A DNA stretch of 64,000 bases from Microbacterium paraoxydans (lineage in GTDB: Bacteria > Actinomycetota > Actinomycetes > Actinomycetales > Microbacteriaceae): the NCBI RefSeq assembly GCF_019056515.1, contig NZ_CP064873.1, positions 1,736,001 to 1,800,000 of the forward strand, read 5' to 3'. Positions within the stretch are counted from its first letter, which is position 1. Each line of letters opens with the position of its first letter. The notes under the pieces are model-generated. The model made no database searches and was not told the DNA's origin. It worked only from the letters and a program-made list of their open reading frames with translations. A program made the position numbers and the translations under genes. Below are positions 1-9,962 of this stretch, piece after piece.

Positions 1-981
1 GTACTCGGCGCGGCCGATGTCGGCCAGCCACGAGTGCTCGGGGCCCACGCCCGGGTAGTCGAGACCGGCGGAGATCGAGTGCGATTCGACGGTCTGGCCG
101 TCTTCGTCCTGCAGCACGTACGTCTTCGCGCCGTGCAGCACGCCGGGGCGGCCGCGCTCGATCGAGGCGGCGTGCTTGTCGGTGTCGACGCCGTCGCCGG
201 CCGCCTCCACGCCGTACAGGCGCACGCCCTCGTCGTCCAGGAACGCGTCGAACATGCCGATCGCGTTGGATCCGCCGCCGACGCAGGCGACGACCGCGTC
301 GGGAAGCCGGCCGACCTCGTCGAGGATCTGGGCGCGAGCCTCTTCGCCGATGATCTTCTGGAAGTCGCGGACCATCGCCGGGAACGGGTGCGGGCCGGCG
401 GCGGTGCCGAAGATGTAGTTGGTGGTCTCGACCGAGGCCACCCAGTCGCGGTAGGCGTCGTTGATCGCGTCCTTCAGCGTGCGCGAGCCCGAGGTGACCG
501 CGACGACCTCGGCGCCCAGCAGACGCATGCGGGCGACGTTCAGCGCCTGGCGCTCGGTGTCGACCTCGCCCATGTAGATGGTGCAGTCGAGGCCGAACAG
601 CGCGGCGGCGGTCGCCGTGGCGACGCCGTGCTGACCCGCTCCGGTCTCGGCGATGACCCGGGTCTTGCCGAGGCGCTTGGTGAGCAGAGCCTGGCCCAGC
701 ACGTTGTTGATCTTGTGCGAACCGGTGTGGTTGAGGTCCTCGCGCTTGAGGAAGACCCGCGCGCCGCCCGCGTGCTCCGCGAACCGGGGCACCTCGGTGA
801 GCGCGGACGGACGCCCGGCGTAGGAGGACAGCAGGTGGGCGAGCTCGGCACGGAACTCCGGATCGGCGATGGCCTCCTCGTAGGCGACCGTCAGCTCGTC
901 GATCGCGGCGACCAGGGACTCCGGCATGTACCGTCCGCCGAACTCGCCGAAGAACGGACCGTGCTGGTCGCGCAGACTCAC
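1..981 (-). CDS. trpB: Tryptophan synthase beta chain, 3' end cut by window edge
   Basis: Catalyses the last step of tryptophan synthesis, condensing indole with L-serine in the alpha2-beta2 complex with TrpA. 327 codons are visible and the frame is still open at base 1, so roughly 70-80 residues are missing. Clear family motifs: N-terminal [14 protein letters not shown], the PLP-binding lysine K90 in TGSHKINN, the E-T-G-A-G-Q-H segment around residues 112-118 (catalytic Glu), and the phosphate-binding GGGSNA loop. Start GTG at 981 overlaps the trpC stop by four bases (GTGA), implying translational coupling. trpA probably follows outside the window. Intact as far as visible. Confidence 0.97.
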   Translation of the reverse strand, partial: MSLRDQHGPFFGEFGGRYMPESLVAAIDELTVAYEEAIADPEFRAELAHLLSSYAGRPSALTEVPRFAEHAGGARVFLKREDLNHTGSHKINNVLGQALLTKRLGKTRVIAETGAGQHGVATATAAALFGLDCTIYMGEVDTERQALNVARMRLLGAEVVAVTSGSRTLKDAINDAYRDWVASVETTNYIFGTAAGPHPFPAMVRDFQKIIGEEARAQILDEVGRLPDAVVACVGGGSNAIGMFDAFLDDEGVRLYGVEAAGDGVDTDKHAASIERGRPGVLHGAKTYVLQDEDGQTVESHSISAGLDYPGVGPEHSWLADIGRAEY

Positions 982-1754
982 TTCGCCTCCAGGAAGCTCT
1001 CGAGAGTGGCGACCGGGTCTCCGGTCACCAGGGCCTCGCCGATCAGCACGACGTCGGCACCGGCCGAACGGTAGTGCGCGACATCGGCGGGGGTGAGCAC
1101 CGCGGACTCCGCGATCTTGATCGCCGAGTCGGGGATGCGGTCCACGAGCCGGCCGAACAGATCGCGGTCGAGCTCGAGGGTCTTGAGGTTGCGGGCGTTC
1201 ACGCCGATCAGGGCGGCGCCGAGGTCGATCGCGGCCTCCAGCTCCTCCGCCGAGTGGGTCTCGACGAGCGGCGTCATGCCGAGCTCGAGGATGAACCCGT
1301 ACAGGTCGCGGAGGACGTCCGGCTCCAGGCCCGCCACGATCAGGAGGACGAGGTCGGCACCGGCGGCACGCGCCTCGAGCACCTGGTACCGGGTGGCGAT
1401 GAAGTCCTTCCGGAGCACGGGCAGCGAGACCCGGGCAGTGACCGCCTCCAGATCGGCGAGACTGCCGCCGAAGCGGCGCTCCTCGGTGAGGACGCTGATC
1501 GCGGAGGCGCCACCGGTCTCGTAGAGCGCGGCCTGGTGCGCGGGATCCGGGATCTCCGCGAGGGCACCGCGGGATGGACTCGCCCGCTTCACCTCGGCGA
1601 TGATCTTCACCCGGTCGGCGGGAGCGAGGTACGACAGCGCGTCCTTCGCCGCGGGGCGCGCGAGGGCGTCACGCTCGACGACCGCGAGCGGACGGGACTG
1701 GGAGCGACGCTCGGCGTCTGCGACAGCGCCGGCCGTCAGGTCGGCGAGGACCAC
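978..1754 (-). CDS. trpC: Indole-3-glycerol phosphate synthase
   Basis: Converts CdRP to indole-3-glycerol phosphate in tryptophan synthesis. 258 residues, the usual length for a monofunctional IGPS. Motifs: [13 protein letters not shown] near residue 48, LPVLRKDFI (catalytic Lys), VETHSAEEL (catalytic Glu), GVNARNLKT and IAESAVLT, all in the expected TIM-barrel order. The open frame runs further upstream, but GTG at 1754 is preferred: it gives the family-typical N-terminus [11 protein letters not shown] and shares one base with the TAG stop of the preceding gene. Its stop overlaps trpB. Part of a coupled his/trp operon tail. Confidence 0.96.
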   Translation of the reverse strand: MVLADLTAGAVADAERRSQSRPLAVVERDALARPAAKDALSYLAPADRVKIIAEVKRASPSRGALAEIPDPAHQAALYETGGASAISVLTEERRFGGSLADLEAVTARVSLPVLRKDFIATRYQVLEARAAGADLVLLIVAGLEPDVLRDLYGFILELGMTPLVETHSAEELEAAIDLGAALIGVNARNLKTLELDRDLFGRLVDRIPDSAIKIAESAVLTPADVAHYRSAGADVVLIGEALVTGDPVATLESFLEAK

Positions 1755-1984
1755 TAGTGCGCCTTCGGAGCGTACTTGGGACCCTTCACGCCGTATCCCG
1801 CCTTCGCGAGCACCCAGCCGACGATCGCCCCGATCGGGATCAGTGCGGCGGCGATCCACACCAGGGTCGGCTGCTCGAAGCAGAACGCGACGGTCGCGGC
1901 AGCGAAGCCGACGAGCATGATCACGACGGCGGTCCAGGCCGCAGGCGAGTGTCCGTGGCCGGGGTCAGCGATCGGGTTGGTCAT
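1754..1984 (-). CDS. Small HGxxPAAW-family membrane protein in the trp operon
   Basis: 76-residue protein with a His-rich N-terminus carrying HGHSPAAW (residues 10-17), then two hydrophobic segments at about 17-35 and 40-60 and a short basic Gly/Lys tail. This is the actinobacterial HGxxPAAW (DUF6704-type) family, which is found almost always just upstream of trpC. The function is unknown. Position between the Trp-associated membrane protein and trpC suggests a role linked to tryptophan synthesis or transport, but the sequence shows no catalytic motif. ATG at 1984 has a GGAGGA-like site close upstream (GGAGAACATG). Confidence 0.88.
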   Translation of the reverse strand: MTNPIADPGHGHSPAAWTAVVIMLVGFAAATVAFCFEQPTLVWIAAALIPIGAIVGWVLAKAGYGVKGPKYAPKAH

Positions 1985-2019
1985 GTTCTCCTCCGGGGAC
2001 GACGTGGGGATCTGGGTTC

Positions 2020-2025
2020 AGTCTA
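2020..2025 (-). promoter_or_regulatory. Candidate -10 (TAGACT) upstream of HGxxPAAW/trpC/trpB
   Basis: On the minus strand the short gap between the Trp membrane protein and the HGxxPAAW gene contains CGATAGACTG, a TAnnnT-type actinobacterial -10. The same core recurs upstream of pyrR and yebC. I see no good -35 at 17-18 nt. It would give trpC-trpB an internal promoter. Confidence 0.4.
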
Positions 2026-2031
2026 TCGGGG

Positions 2032-2622
2032 TCAGCGCGTCGGGTCGGACCCGCGGGACAGCTCGTCCCAGGAATCGACCGCGTCGACGGGACCGTCGTG
2101 CGGCGCGTCGCTCGGCGCGTCGGTGCGATAGCGACGGCCGCCGGCCTTCCAGCGCCGCCAGGTGGTCAGCACGACGACGGCGGCGACGAGCAGGATCGCC
2201 CAGCCGACGAGGGCGAGGAACGGCCAGGCCGACGGCACGATGCTCGCCGCGACCTCGTGGACGGCTCCGCTCCCGGCGAGTCCCGTCGTCTCGGTGACGG
2301 TCGCAGCGACTGCGCCGTACGCGTCGCCGAGGAGGAGTTGCAGCGTGGACCAGCCCAGGAACAGCGCGGCCGCGGCGGCCAGCACCCCGAAGACGACGCG
2401 CACGACCCGGCCGGCGATCGCGAGGGCGGCACCGAGCGCCAGGACCGCGAGGCTCAGCGGGGCGAGGAGCACGAGGGCGGAGGCTCCGGGGACGAGGATG
2501 TCCTCCCCCGCGTCCGCGCGCTGCACCGTGAACCAGGTCTGCGTGGAGGAAACGATCCCGATGGCGCCGGCCAGCAGGAACCCCGTCAAGGAGAGGGAGC
2601 GTCCGCGCTGCGCGATGCTCAC
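2032..2622 (-). CDS. Trp biosynthesis-associated membrane protein (Trp_oprn_chp family)
   Basis: 196-residue integral membrane protein with about four hydrophobic segments (near 11-28, 46-70, 74-91 and 122-150) and a charged cytoplasmic tail. It matches the actinobacterial family found between hisI/trpE and trpC (TIGR02234/PF09534-type), whose biochemical role is unknown. The open frame extends far upstream inside hisI. The chosen GTG at 2622 overlaps the hisI TGA by four bases (GTGA) and gives the family-like N-terminus [19 protein letters not shown]. The extracellular loop after TM1 has the SSTQTWFT pattern typical of the family. Confidence 0.85.
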   Translation of the reverse strand: MSIAQRGRSLSLTGFLLAGAIGIVSSTQTWFTVQRADAGEDILVPGASALVLLAPLSLAVLALGAALAIAGRVVRVVFGVLAAAAALFLGWSTLQLLLGDAYGAVAATVTETTGLAGSGAVHEVAASIVPSAWPFLALVGWAILLVAAVVVLTTWRRWKAGGRRYRTDAPSDAPHDGPVDAVDSWDELSRGSDPTR

Positions 2623-3002
2623 GAGGCGGCCACCCCGTCGAGGGCGCCCAGGTCCGTCGTGTCGAAGCACGTCCGCGTGCCGGTGTGGCACGCGGGGCCG
2701 GTCTGGTCGACGAGGAGCAGGAGCGCATCCCCGTCGCAGTCGAGCCGGGCCTCCCGCACGACCTGGATGTGGCCGGACGTGTCGCCCTTGCGCCAGTACT
2801 CCTGCCGCGAGCGGGACCAGTAGGTCGCACGACCGGAGGTGAGCGTGCGGCGCAGCGCCTCGGCATCCACCCACGCGAGCATGAGCACCTCACGCGAATC
2901 CCACTGCTGCACGATGACCGGGGCGAGCCCGTCGGCGTTGAAGGCGACCTGCGCGATGCGGTCGTCGACGGAGACCTCGTCCTGCTTCGGCGTGTCGGTC
3001 AT
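2619..3002 (-). CDS. hisI: Phosphoribosyl-AMP cyclohydrolase
   Basis: Third step of histidine synthesis: hydrolytic opening of the adenine ring of PR-AMP. 127 residues, the size of the monofunctional enzyme, with HisE encoded separately 2 kb upstream. Motifs: [18 protein letters not shown] and the metal-binding cysteines and acids in LDCDGDALL and [15 protein letters not shown] at 3002 overlaps the hisF stop (ATGA); its own stop overlaps the next gene (GTGA), so it lies in a tightly coupled series. Confidence 0.96.
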   Translation of the reverse strand: MTDTPKQDEVSVDDRIAQVAFNADGLAPVIVQQWDSREVLMLAWVDAEALRRTLTSGRATYWSRSRQEYWRKGDTSGHIQVVREARLDCDGDALLLLVDQTGPACHTGTRTCFDTTDLGALDGVAAS

Positions 3003-3760
3003 CGGACGAGCACTCCTTCCGCGCGCAGCGCATCCTTCACGTCGCCGACGGTCAGGGCTCCGGTGTGGAACACGCTGGCCGCGAGCACGGCGTCGGCGCC
3101 CGCCTTGATGGCCGGAGCGAAGTCGGTCGCCCGTCCCGCACCGCCGGAGGCGATCACGGGGATCGGCGCGACTTCGCGCATGAGTCGGACGAGCTCGAGA
3201 TCGAAGCCGTCGCGAGTGCCGTCGGCGTCGATCGAGTTCACGAGCAGCTCCCCCGCCCCGCGCTCCGCGGCCTCGCGCGCCCAGTCGAGCGCGTCCAGCG
3301 TGGTCTGCGTGCGACCGCCGTGCGTGGTGACGACGAAGCCGGAGCGCGTCGTGTCGGCGCGCTTGACGTCGAGCGAGAGCACGAGCACCTGGGCACCGAA
3401 GCGATCCGCGATCTCGCCGATGAGCTCGGGACGGGCGATCGCCGCGGAGTTCACGCCGACCTTGTCCGCACCGACGGCGAGGAGTCGCGCGACGTCGTCA
3501 ACGCTGCGCACCCCGCCGCCCACCGTCAGCGGCACGAAGACCTGCTCCGCGGTGCGCTGCACGACGTCGTAGGTCGTGGCCCGCGCGTCCACCGTCGCGG
3601 TGACGTCCAGGAACGTGATCTCGTCGGCACCCTGGGCGGCGTAGTGGCGGGCGAGCTCCACCGGATCGCCCATGTCGCGGAGGTTCTCGAAGTTGACGCC
3701 CTTGACGACGCGACCGTCGGCGACGTCGAGGCACGGGATGACGCGACTCGCGAGGGCCAT
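2999..3760 (-). CDS. hisF: Imidazole glycerol phosphate synthase cyclase subunit
   Basis: Cyclase half of the HisF-HisH synthase; makes IGP and AICAR from PRFAR and ammonia. 253 residues, a standard (beta-alpha)8 barrel. Catalytic aspartates sit in RVIPCLDV (D12) and VLSLDVKR (about residue 130). Phosphate-binding loops are [15 protein letters not shown] and IASGGAG. ATG at 3760 overlaps the hisG TGA by one base. hisH, hisA, hisB, hisC and hisD are not in this window, so histidine genes are split between at least two loci. Confidence 0.97.
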   Translation of the reverse strand: MALASRVIPCLDVADGRVVKGVNFENLRDMGDPVELARHYAAQGADEITFLDVTATVDARATTYDVVQRTAEQVFVPLTVGGGVRSVDDVARLLAVGADKVGVNSAAIARPELIGEIADRFGAQVLVLSLDVKRADTTRSGFVVTTHGGRTQTTLDALDWAREAAERGAGELLVNSIDADGTRDGFDLELVRLMREVAPIPVIASGGAGRATDFAPAIKAGADAVLAASVFHTGALTVGDVKDALRAEGVLVR

Positions 3761-4599
3761 CAGAGCCTCGCCGCGTGGATCGCCGTGACGAGGATGGCCC
3801 GGGCGCCCAGGGCGTACAGGTCGTCCATCACCTGGTTGACCCGGCGACGCGGGATCATGACGCGCACGGCCACCCAGGCCGGGTCGCGGAGCGGCGAGAT
3901 GGTCGCGGACTCGCGACCCGGGGCGATGGCCACGGCCTGATCGACGAGCTCGGTGGGGAGGTCGTAGTCGAGGAGCACGTAGCGCCGCGCGACCATGACG
4001 CCGCGGAGTCGGCGCAGCAGCGTCTCCACGCCGTCGGCCTCACCGGGACGGCTGATCAGCACGGCCTCGGACTCCAGGATCACGGGGCCGAAGATCTCCA
4101 ACCCCGCCTGGCGCAGGGTGGTGCCGGTGGACACCACGTCGGCGACCGCGTCGGCGACACCGAGGCGCACGGCGGACTCCACGGCACCGTCGAGCTGCAC
4201 GAGCTCGGCGTTCACCCCCTGGTCGCGGAGGAAGGAGCCGACCAGACCCGGATAGGCGGAGGCCACGCGGACGCCGTCGAGATCCTGGACGGAGGTGAAG
4301 CGTCCGGGAGGACCCGCGAAGCGGAACGTGGACGCCCCGAAGCCGAGCTGCTCGATCTCGCGCGCCGGCTGCTGCACGTCGAGGAGGAGATCACGACCGG
4401 TGATGCCGACGTCGAGGGCGCCGGAGGCCACGTAAGTGGCGATGTCGCGCGGGCGGAGGAAGAAGAACTCGACGTCGTTCTCGGCGTCGATGACATGCAG
4501 GGTCTTGGGGTCGCGGCGGCCGGCGTAGCCCGCCTCCGCGAGCATCTCGGCGGCGGTCTCGGAGAGCGAGCCCTTGTTGGGAACGGCGATGCGCAGCAT
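3760..4599 (-). CDS. hisG: ATP phosphoribosyltransferase (long form)
   Basis: First committed step of histidine synthesis: ATP plus PRPP to PR-ATP, normally feedback-inhibited by histidine. 279 residues, the long, HisZ-independent form: catalytic region about 1-200 and a C-terminal ACT-like regulatory domain about 205-279. Motifs: [14 protein letters not shown] at the N-terminus, GITGRDLL, and the PRPP loop in [14 protein letters not shown] 38-nt gap separates it from hisE upstream; its stop overlaps hisF. Confidence 0.96.
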   Translation of the reverse strand: MLRIAVPNKGSLSETAAEMLAEAGYAGRRDPKTLHVIDAENDVEFFFLRPRDIATYVASGALDVGITGRDLLLDVQQPAREIEQLGFGASTFRFAGPPGRFTSVQDLDGVRVASAYPGLVGSFLRDQGVNAELVQLDGAVESAVRLGVADAVADVVSTGTTLRQAGLEIFGPVILESEAVLISRPGEADGVETLLRRLRGVMVARRYVLLDYDLPTELVDQAVAIAPGRESATISPLRDPAWVAVRVMIPRRRVNQVMDDLYALGARAILVTAIHAARL

Positions 4600-4637
4600 G
4601 AACGGCTTTCAGTTCGAAGGAGTGGGACCGGAGCGCA

Positions 4638-4901
4638 TCACAGATGTCGGTAGACGTCCTGCAGGGTGAGGCCCTTCGCGAGCATCATCACCTGCAGGTG
4701 GTAGAGGAGCTGGGAGATCTCCTCGGCGGCAGCGGCATCCGACTCGTACTCCGCCGCCATCCAGACCTCGGCGGCCTCTTCGACGATCTTCTTGCCGATC
4801 GCATGCACGCCGCCGTCGAGCTCCGCCACGGTGCCCGATCCCTCGGGTCGGGTCTCGGCCTTGACGCTGAGCTCGGCGAACAGCTCGTCGAAAGTCTTCA
4901 C
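4638..4901 (-). CDS. hisE: Phosphoribosyl-ATP pyrophosphatase
   Basis: Second step of histidine synthesis, hydrolysing PR-ATP to PR-AMP. 87 residues, the usual size for the stand-alone MazG-like enzyme. The all-alpha fold with metal-binding acids is visible in [14 protein letters not shown] and [17 protein letters not shown] at 4901 overlaps the rpe stop (ATGA). hisE directly upstream of hisG is the common actinobacterial pairing. Confidence 0.95.
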   Translation of the reverse strand: MKTFDELFAELSVKAETRPEGSGTVAELDGGVHAIGKKIVEEAAEVWMAAEYESDAAAAEEISQLLYHLQVMMLAKGLTLQDVYRHL

Positions 4902-5578
4902 CCCTCCAGGCTACCGGCTCGCGCGAGGTCCCTGAGCCGGGTGACGGCCGCCTCCACGTCGTCCGCCCCGTAGACCGCGGATCCGGCGACGAAGGTGTCG
5001 GCTCCCGCTTCGGCCGCCTGGGCGATCGTCGCGTCGGAGATGCCGCCGTCGACCTGGAGCCAGACGGACGAGCCGCGGCGCCGCGCCTCCGCGGACAGCG
5101 CCTGCAGCTTCGGCATGGTCTCGGGCAGGAAGCCCTGTCCGCCGAACCCCGGCTCGACGGTCATCACGAGGATCTGGTCGAACTCGTCCAGCAGGTCGAA
5201 GAGTCCCTCGACAGGAGTCGCGGGCTTGACCGCGACCCCGGCACGGGCGCCGATGTCGCGCAGCCGCCGCGCGAGAGCCACCGGCTCCCCCGCCGCCTCC
5301 AGGTGGAAGGTCACGCTCGCGGCGCCGAGCTCGGCGTAGCCCGGGGCCCAGCGATCCGGATCCGTGATCATGAGATGCACGTCCAGCGGGACCGGACTGG
5401 TCTCCTGGATGCGCTGGACCATCTGCGGGCCGAACGTGAGGTTCGGGACGAAATGGTTGTCCATGACGTCGACGTGCGCGAAGTCGGCGGTCGCGATGCG
5501 GGCGAGCTCCGCCTGCATGTTGACGAAGTCGGCGGCGAGGATGCTGGGGTTGATGCGCGGGGCGCGGGGCAGATCCAT
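4898..5578 (-). CDS. rpe: Ribulose-phosphate 3-epimerase
   Basis: Interconverts ribulose-5-P and xylulose-5-P in the pentose phosphate pathway. 226 residues. Motifs: [10 protein letters not shown], the metal-site [38 protein letters not shown] and QVDGGI, all typical of the TIM-barrel family. Start ATG at 5578 lies four bases after the rsmB stop. Placing it beside fmt-rsmB is conserved in actinobacteria; pentose phosphate flux also feeds PRPP to the neighbouring his, trp and pyr genes. Confidence 0.96.
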   Translation of the reverse strand: MDLPRAPRINPSILAADFVNMQAELARIATADFAHVDVMDNHFVPNLTFGPQMVQRIQETSPVPLDVHLMITDPDRWAPGYAELGAASVTFHLEAAGEPVALARRLRDIGARAGVAVKPATPVEGLFDLLDEFDQILVMTVEPGFGGQGFLPETMPKLQALSAEARRRGSSVWLQVDGGISDATIAQAAEAGADTFVAGSAVYGADDVEAAVTRLRDLARAGSLEG

Positions 5579-5582
5579 GGTC

Positions 5583-7052
5583 TCAACCTTCCTTCGGGGC
5601 GTCTGTCGCCTCCAGCGGGCGCTGCAGGAGTGCGAGGAACATCGCGTCGGTGCCGTGCCGATGCGGCCAGAGCTGAGCGCTGCCCGTCTGCGCCCGCCCG
5701 TCGTCGGCGAGATCGATCAGCGACTGCGCCACGCCGTGCAGCACCGCGCGGGCATCGAGCTCGACGAGCTCCGGCCGGATGCGCCGCACCTCCTCGACCA
5801 CCGCCGTGGTCTCCGCGAGATGGGGCGAACAGGTGACATACGCGACGACGCCTCCCGGTGCGAGAGCGTCCACAGCCGCCGTGAGCAGACCGACCTGCAG
5901 CGGCACGAGCTCGGCGACGTCCGCCGGGGACTTCCGCCACCGGGCCTCCGGGCGCCGTCGGAGGGCGCCGAGGCCGGTGCAGGGGGCGTCCACGAGGATC
6001 CGGTCGAACGCCTCCGGCCGCTCGGCCGCCAGCTCCCGGCCGTCGCGCTCGTGCACGGTGACGTCGCCCGGGACAGCGCGCAGCGCGTTGCGCACGAGCC
6101 GGGCGCGGGTCGGCACCACCTCGTTGGCTTCCAGGACCGCGTCGTTCTGCCGGGCGACGGCGGCGAGCAGGGCCGTCTTCCCGCCGGGTCCTGCGCACAG
6201 GTCGAGCCACCGCTCCCCCGTGCGCAGCGGCGCCGCCGCGGTCAGCGCGAGCGCGACGAGCTGAGATCCCTCGTCCTGCACCCGGACCGCACCGTCGGAG
6301 GCGGCCAGCGCGAGACGCGGATCGCCTCCCGGAGACGCGAACGCCGTGGCGGCGTAGGGCCGGCGGGGCTCCTGCGGCTCCGCGAGCCCGGGGAGGGCGA
6401 CCAGGGTGACCTCGGGCGAGACGTTGTCGGCCTCCAGCAGGGCGTCCAGCTCCTCGACGCGCCCCTCGGCGGCGAGGGCGCGCCGCAGCGCCCGGATGAT
6501 CCACACCGGGTGCGCGGCTCGGAGGGCCAGACGTTCGTCGTCCGATCGCGCCGCCGCCTCGATGCGCGCGAGCCACTCGCCCGGCGACTCGCGGGCGATC
6601 CGCCGGAGCACCGCGTTGGCGAAGCTCGACGCGCCACGCCCCGCCGTGAGGGCCACGAGGTTCACGGACTCGTTCACGGCGGCGTGCGAGGCCACCCGCG
6701 TCGCGAGGAGCTGATGCACCGCGAGCCGGAGGGCGTCGAGCACGGCGGGGTCGATCGCGTCGGCGGGGCGGTCGGCGGCGGCGGCGATGATCGCGTCGTA
6801 GGTGCCCCGGCGACGGAGCGTGCCATAGGTCAGCTCGGTCGCCAGAGCCGCGTCCTGCGGGTCCAGCCCCGCCTCGGCGATCGCCGTCGGGAGGAGCAGG
6901 TTGGCGTAGGCGTCGGAGTCCGACACCGCCCTGATCACGTCGTAGGCCACGCGGCGCGCCGGCTGGATCGACCGGTTCGGGCCGCGGCCGTTCCGCGCCC
7001 GGCCTGCGTGCTGACGCCCCGAGCCGGGGCGCCGTCCGTCGTTCGGGTTCAC
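5583..7052 (-). CDS. rsmB: 16S rRNA m5C967 methyltransferase (RsmB/Sun family)
   Basis: SAM-dependent methylation of a 16S rRNA cytosine. 489 residues from GTG 7052, which overlaps the fmt TGA (GTGA); the frame is open further upstream but only inside fmt. An N-terminal basic, low-complexity segment (1-30) is followed by the NusB-like RNA-binding domain (about 32-165) and a Rossmann methyltransferase domain. Visible motifs: LDLCAGPGGKTALLA (SAM), the two catalytic-cysteine motifs DAPCTGLGALRRRPE and YVTCSPHLAET. The NusB-like domain is probably functionally unrelated to the separate nusB gene at 25.9 kb. Confidence 0.94.
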   Translation of the reverse strand: MNPNDGRRPGSGRQHAGRARNGRGPNRSIQPARRVAYDVIRAVSDSDAYANLLLPTAIAEAGLDPQDAALATELTYGTLRRRGTYDAIIAAAADRPADAIDPAVLDALRLAVHQLLATRVASHAAVNESVNLVALTAGRGASSFANAVLRRIARESPGEWLARIEAAARSDDERLALRAAHPVWIIRALRRALAAEGRVEELDALLEADNVSPEVTLVALPGLAEPQEPRRPYAATAFASPGGDPRLALAASDGAVRVQDEGSQLVALALTAAAPLRTGERWLDLCAGPGGKTALLAAVARQNDAVLEANEVVPTRARLVRNALRAVPGDVTVHERDGRELAAERPEAFDRILVDAPCTGLGALRRRPEARWRKSPADVAELVPLQVGLLTAAVDALAPGGVVAYVTCSPHLAETTAVVEEVRRIRPELVELDARAVLHGVAQSLIDLADDGRAQTGSAQLWPHRHGTDAMFLALLQRPLEATDAPKEG

Positions 7053-7969
7053 GAGCCGGCCACCGGAGTCGTGCCCTGCAGACCCCGCCACCAGTCGGCG
7101 GCTTTCATGGGGCCCTTGCCCGCGGGCTGCAGCCGGGTGACGGCCAGCGGCGAGGTGGCCGTCCCGATCAGGACCTCCGCTCGCGTGCCCGCCATGGCAC
7201 CCGGTCGCAGGTCCTCCGCCTCGGCACCGGCGGGTCGCGCCTCGAGGATCTTCAGCCGCTGACCGTCGATCGTCGTGTGCGCTCCCGGCTCCGGCGTGAC
7301 TCCGCGGAACCGGGCGTACACGGCGTCGAACGGCTCGCGGAAGTCGAGGAGACCGTCCTCGAGCGTCAGCTTGCCGGCGAACGTCGGCTCGCCTTCCTGC
7401 GGGACGGCGCGGGCGCTGCCGTCCGCGATCGCGGCGACCACGTCGGCGGTGAGACCGGCGCCGTCGAGGGCCAGAGCCTCCAGCGCCTCCCCCGCCGTAG
7501 CGGTCGCCGGGAGCTCGACGGTACGCATCGCGAACACGTCGCCGGCGTCGAGCTCGGGGACGAGCTGGAAGACGCTCGCGCCGAGGACGGCATCTCCCGC
7601 GATCAGAGCGCGCTGCACCGGCGCAGCTCCGCGCCAGGCGGGCAGGAGCGAGAAGTGCAGGTTGATCCACCCGGCATCCGGCACCGACAGGAGCGGCTCG
7701 CGCACGAGTCCGCCGTACGCGACGATCACGCCGAGCTCCGGGCGCAGGGCCGAGATCTCCGTCGTCACCGCCTCGTCCAGCCGGGCAGCGTGGATGACCG
7801 GCAGGCCGAGCTCAACCGCAGCCTGAGCGACCGGCGACGGGGTCAGCACACGCTTGCGCCCGAGGGGGGCGTTGGGGCGCGTCACCACCGCGACGATGTC
7901 GTGCTCGGCGGCGAGGCGTCGCAGAGTGGGGACCGCGGCGGCGGGAGTGCCGGCGAAGACGAGGCGCAT
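7049..7969 (-). CDS. fmt: Methionyl-tRNA formyltransferase
   Basis: Formylates initiator Met-tRNA using 10-formyl-THF. 306 residues: N-terminal Rossmann transferase domain (1-195) and C-terminal OB-like tRNA-binding domain. Motifs: MRLVFAGTPAAAVPTL, and the catalytic block NLHFSLLPAWRGAAPVQ with the following GD-x(2)-G-A-S-VF segment. It lies between priA and rsmB, the standard order (priA-fmt-rsmB). ATG at 7969 is 18 nt after the priA stop. Confidence 0.96.
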   Translation of the reverse strand: MRLVFAGTPAAAVPTLRRLAAEHDIVAVVTRPNAPLGRKRVLTPSPVAQAAVELGLPVIHAARLDEAVTTEISALRPELGVIVAYGGLVREPLLSVPDAGWINLHFSLLPAWRGAAPVQRALIAGDAVLGASVFQLVPELDAGDVFAMRTVELPATATAGEALEALALDGAGLTADVVAAIADGSARAVPQEGEPTFAGKLTLEDGLLDFREPFDAVYARFRGVTPEPGAHTTIDGQRLKILEARPAGAEAEDLRPGAMAGTRAEVLIGTATSPLAVTRLQPAGKGPMKAADWWRGLQGTTPVAGS

Positions 7970-7987
7970 GAAGGTTCTCCGGAAGGG

Positions 7988-9952
7988 TCAGAGTTCTGGA
8001 TCGAGGATATCGAGGCGGACCGAGAGCGTGCTGCGGGCGACCTTGGTCCGGCCTCGGCGGCCGCTCACCGCCTCCGCCACGACAGCAGCGCGGAGGGTGG
8101 TCGCGACGCGACTCCCCGCGCCGTAGTCGAAGCGCACGAGCGCCCGCACTCGGGGCGGGACGTCATCCGATTCGACGGGGACGGGACCGAGCACCGCGTC
8201 GGAGGGCAGCGAGAGTTCGGACAGGGCCTCCAGAGCGCGCGCCACGGCGGCGGACGAGCCTTCCACGAGCGCGACGCGCGCGGTCGGCGGCATGTGCAGC
8301 GGCGCGCGCTGCTCCAGCTCGGTGCGTGCGTAGGCGGGGTGGTTCCAGGTGGCGAGGGCTCTGGCGACGGCGCCGTCGACGCCGACGAGGTGGACGGGGG
8401 CGCCCGGCGCGGCGAGGGCGGCGGCGTTCGACCACCACCGCAGACACGCTTCACCGATGCGCAGATCCGGCGCCTGCAGCATCCGCGGGCCGTCGAGCAG
8501 GACGACCGCCCGGTAGCCGCCCTCCGCGAGGGGCTCGGCGCCGCGCGTAGCGACCACGAGGGCCGGGCGCGCGTCGACGCGCTCCACCGGATGGCTGCCG
8601 TCGGCGACGATGACGCGGACGCCGGGGAAGGCGCGTCCGAGCTCGTCGGCGGTCCGCTCGCTGCCGGATGAGGCGAGCCGGAGACGGGTCGAGGAGCACG
8701 CCGGGCAGGTCCACGCCCTGGCACCACGCCCGCACCACCCGCATACCGGGACCGCGCCACGATGGCGGGCGCCGAGAGGACCGCCGCAATGAGGGCATCG
8801 GGCGGGAGCCCGGCAGTCGGCGCAGACGAGGGACGGCGCGAAGCCGGGCCGCGAGACCTGGATGAGCACCGGCCCTTCCGCGGCCGCGTTCCGGGCGGCG
8901 AGGAAGGCCGACGACGGCATGCGCTGGGGCGTCGGCTGCTCCATCTCCTGCGGTGTGCTCAGCACCACACGCGGGAGCACGCGCCGGGTCGCGCGGATAT
9001 CCCGCAGCCAGCCGTGCACGACGAGCCGCTCGACCTCGGTCGTCCGCGTGTGACCGGCGAAGAGCAGGGCCGAGCCCTCCGCCTCCTGCCGCAGCAGCGC
9101 CGCATCCCGGGCGTGGACGTAGGGTGCGAGCGGCTCGCCCAGCAGGCTGTCGCCGTCGTCCCACAGCGCCACGAGACCGGCGACGACAGGGGCGTACACG
9201 GCGGACCTGTTCCCGACGACGATGCAGGGCGCGTCCTCGAGCGTGCGCAGGAAGGAGCGATAGCGATCCGGGTTCGGCTGTCGGGAGTCGTACCGCGCGA
9301 TCGCCTCCGCCGGGACGAACCTGTCGAGGGCGGCCAGCAGCCGATCGAGGTCACGGTGGTCGGGCACGACGAGGATGGTCGACTTCCCCGCCGCGAGCGT
9401 CGTCGCGGCGGCAGCAGCGAGCATCCGCGCCCAGCCCGGTGTGTCGTCGCTGAGCTGCGGGATGGCCTCGACGGCCGCCCGTCCGTTCTCGTCGAGCACC
9501 GCCTGCAGTCCGTCGTACAGTCCGACGACGGACGCGGCCGCGTCGCGGGCCTCGGGTTCGAGGAGCGGCGTCGGAGCGTCGGCGGTCCAGGCCTTCTCGA
9601 CCCGCACCTGCCGCTTCGGGATCACCAGCCGCAGCACGTCGGCTGCTGACCCTGCCGCGCGATCGGCGACGCGCCGCGCCAGTCGGTACAGGCGATCCGG
9701 CAGTACGGGAACGGCGGACACGATGCTCTCGACCTCGGAGAGCGGCCGATCGGCGTCGTCCTCCACGTCCAGCTCCACCACGAATCCGTCGACCACGCGC
9801 CCCGCGGTCCGCAGGGGCACGCGCACGCGGACCCCGGGCTCGACGTCACCGAGCTCCGGCGGGAGCGCGTAGTCGAACAGGCGGTCGAGCTGCGGCAGCG
9901 GCGACTCGAGGAGCACCCGCGCGATGCGCCGGCTCTCCGGAGAGATCAGCAC
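7988..9952 (-). CDS. priA: PriA-like primosomal protein N', helicase motifs degenerate
   Basis: Replication-restart protein of actinobacterial type, 654 residues from GTG 9952 (10 nt after the metK stop). The N-terminal 3'-DNA-binding domain is present (RIARVLLESPLPQLDRLFDYALP) and so are the zinc-binding cysteine pairs (VCADC, RCPHCGGPL, VCGWCGR, WTCPACSSTRL). Where a real PriA has its Walker A GSGKT, this protein has DTPGWARML; where it has the DEEH box, it has WDDGDSLL. This fits the known actinobacterial PriA branch that lacks conserved helicase motifs, so it is probably a DNA-binding scaffold and not an ATP-driven helicase. Confidence 0.9.
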   Translation of the reverse strand: MLISPESRRIARVLLESPLPQLDRLFDYALPPELGDVEPGVRVRVPLRTAGRVVDGFVVELDVEDDADRPLSEVESIVSAVPVLPDRLYRLARRVADRAAGSAADVLRLVIPKRQVRVEKAWTADAPTPLLEPEARDAAASVVGLYDGLQAVLDENGRAAVEAIPQLSDDTPGWARMLAAAAATTLAAGKSTILVVPDHRDLDRLLAALDRFVPAEAIARYDSRQPNPDRYRSFLRTLEDAPCIVVGNRSAVYAPVVAGLVALWDDGDSLLGEPLAPYVHARDAALLRQEAEGSALLFAGHTRTTEVERLVVHGWLRDIRATRRVLPRVVLSTPQEMEQPTPQRMPSSAFLAARNAAAEGPVLIQVSRPGFAPSLVCADCRAPARCPHCGGPLGARHRGAVPVCGWCGRGARAWTCPACSSTRLRLASSGSERTADELGRAFPGVRVIVADGSHPVERVDARPALVVATRGAEPLAEGGYRAVVLLDGPRMLQAPDLRIGEACLRWWSNAAALAAPGAPVHLVGVDGAVARALATWNHPAYARTELEQRAPLHMPPTARVALVEGSSAAVARALEALSELSLPSDAVLGPVPVESDDVPPRVRALVRFDYGAGSRVATTLRAAVVAEAVSGRRGRTKVARSTLSVRLDILDPEL

Positions 9953-9962
9953 CGCGGACCCG

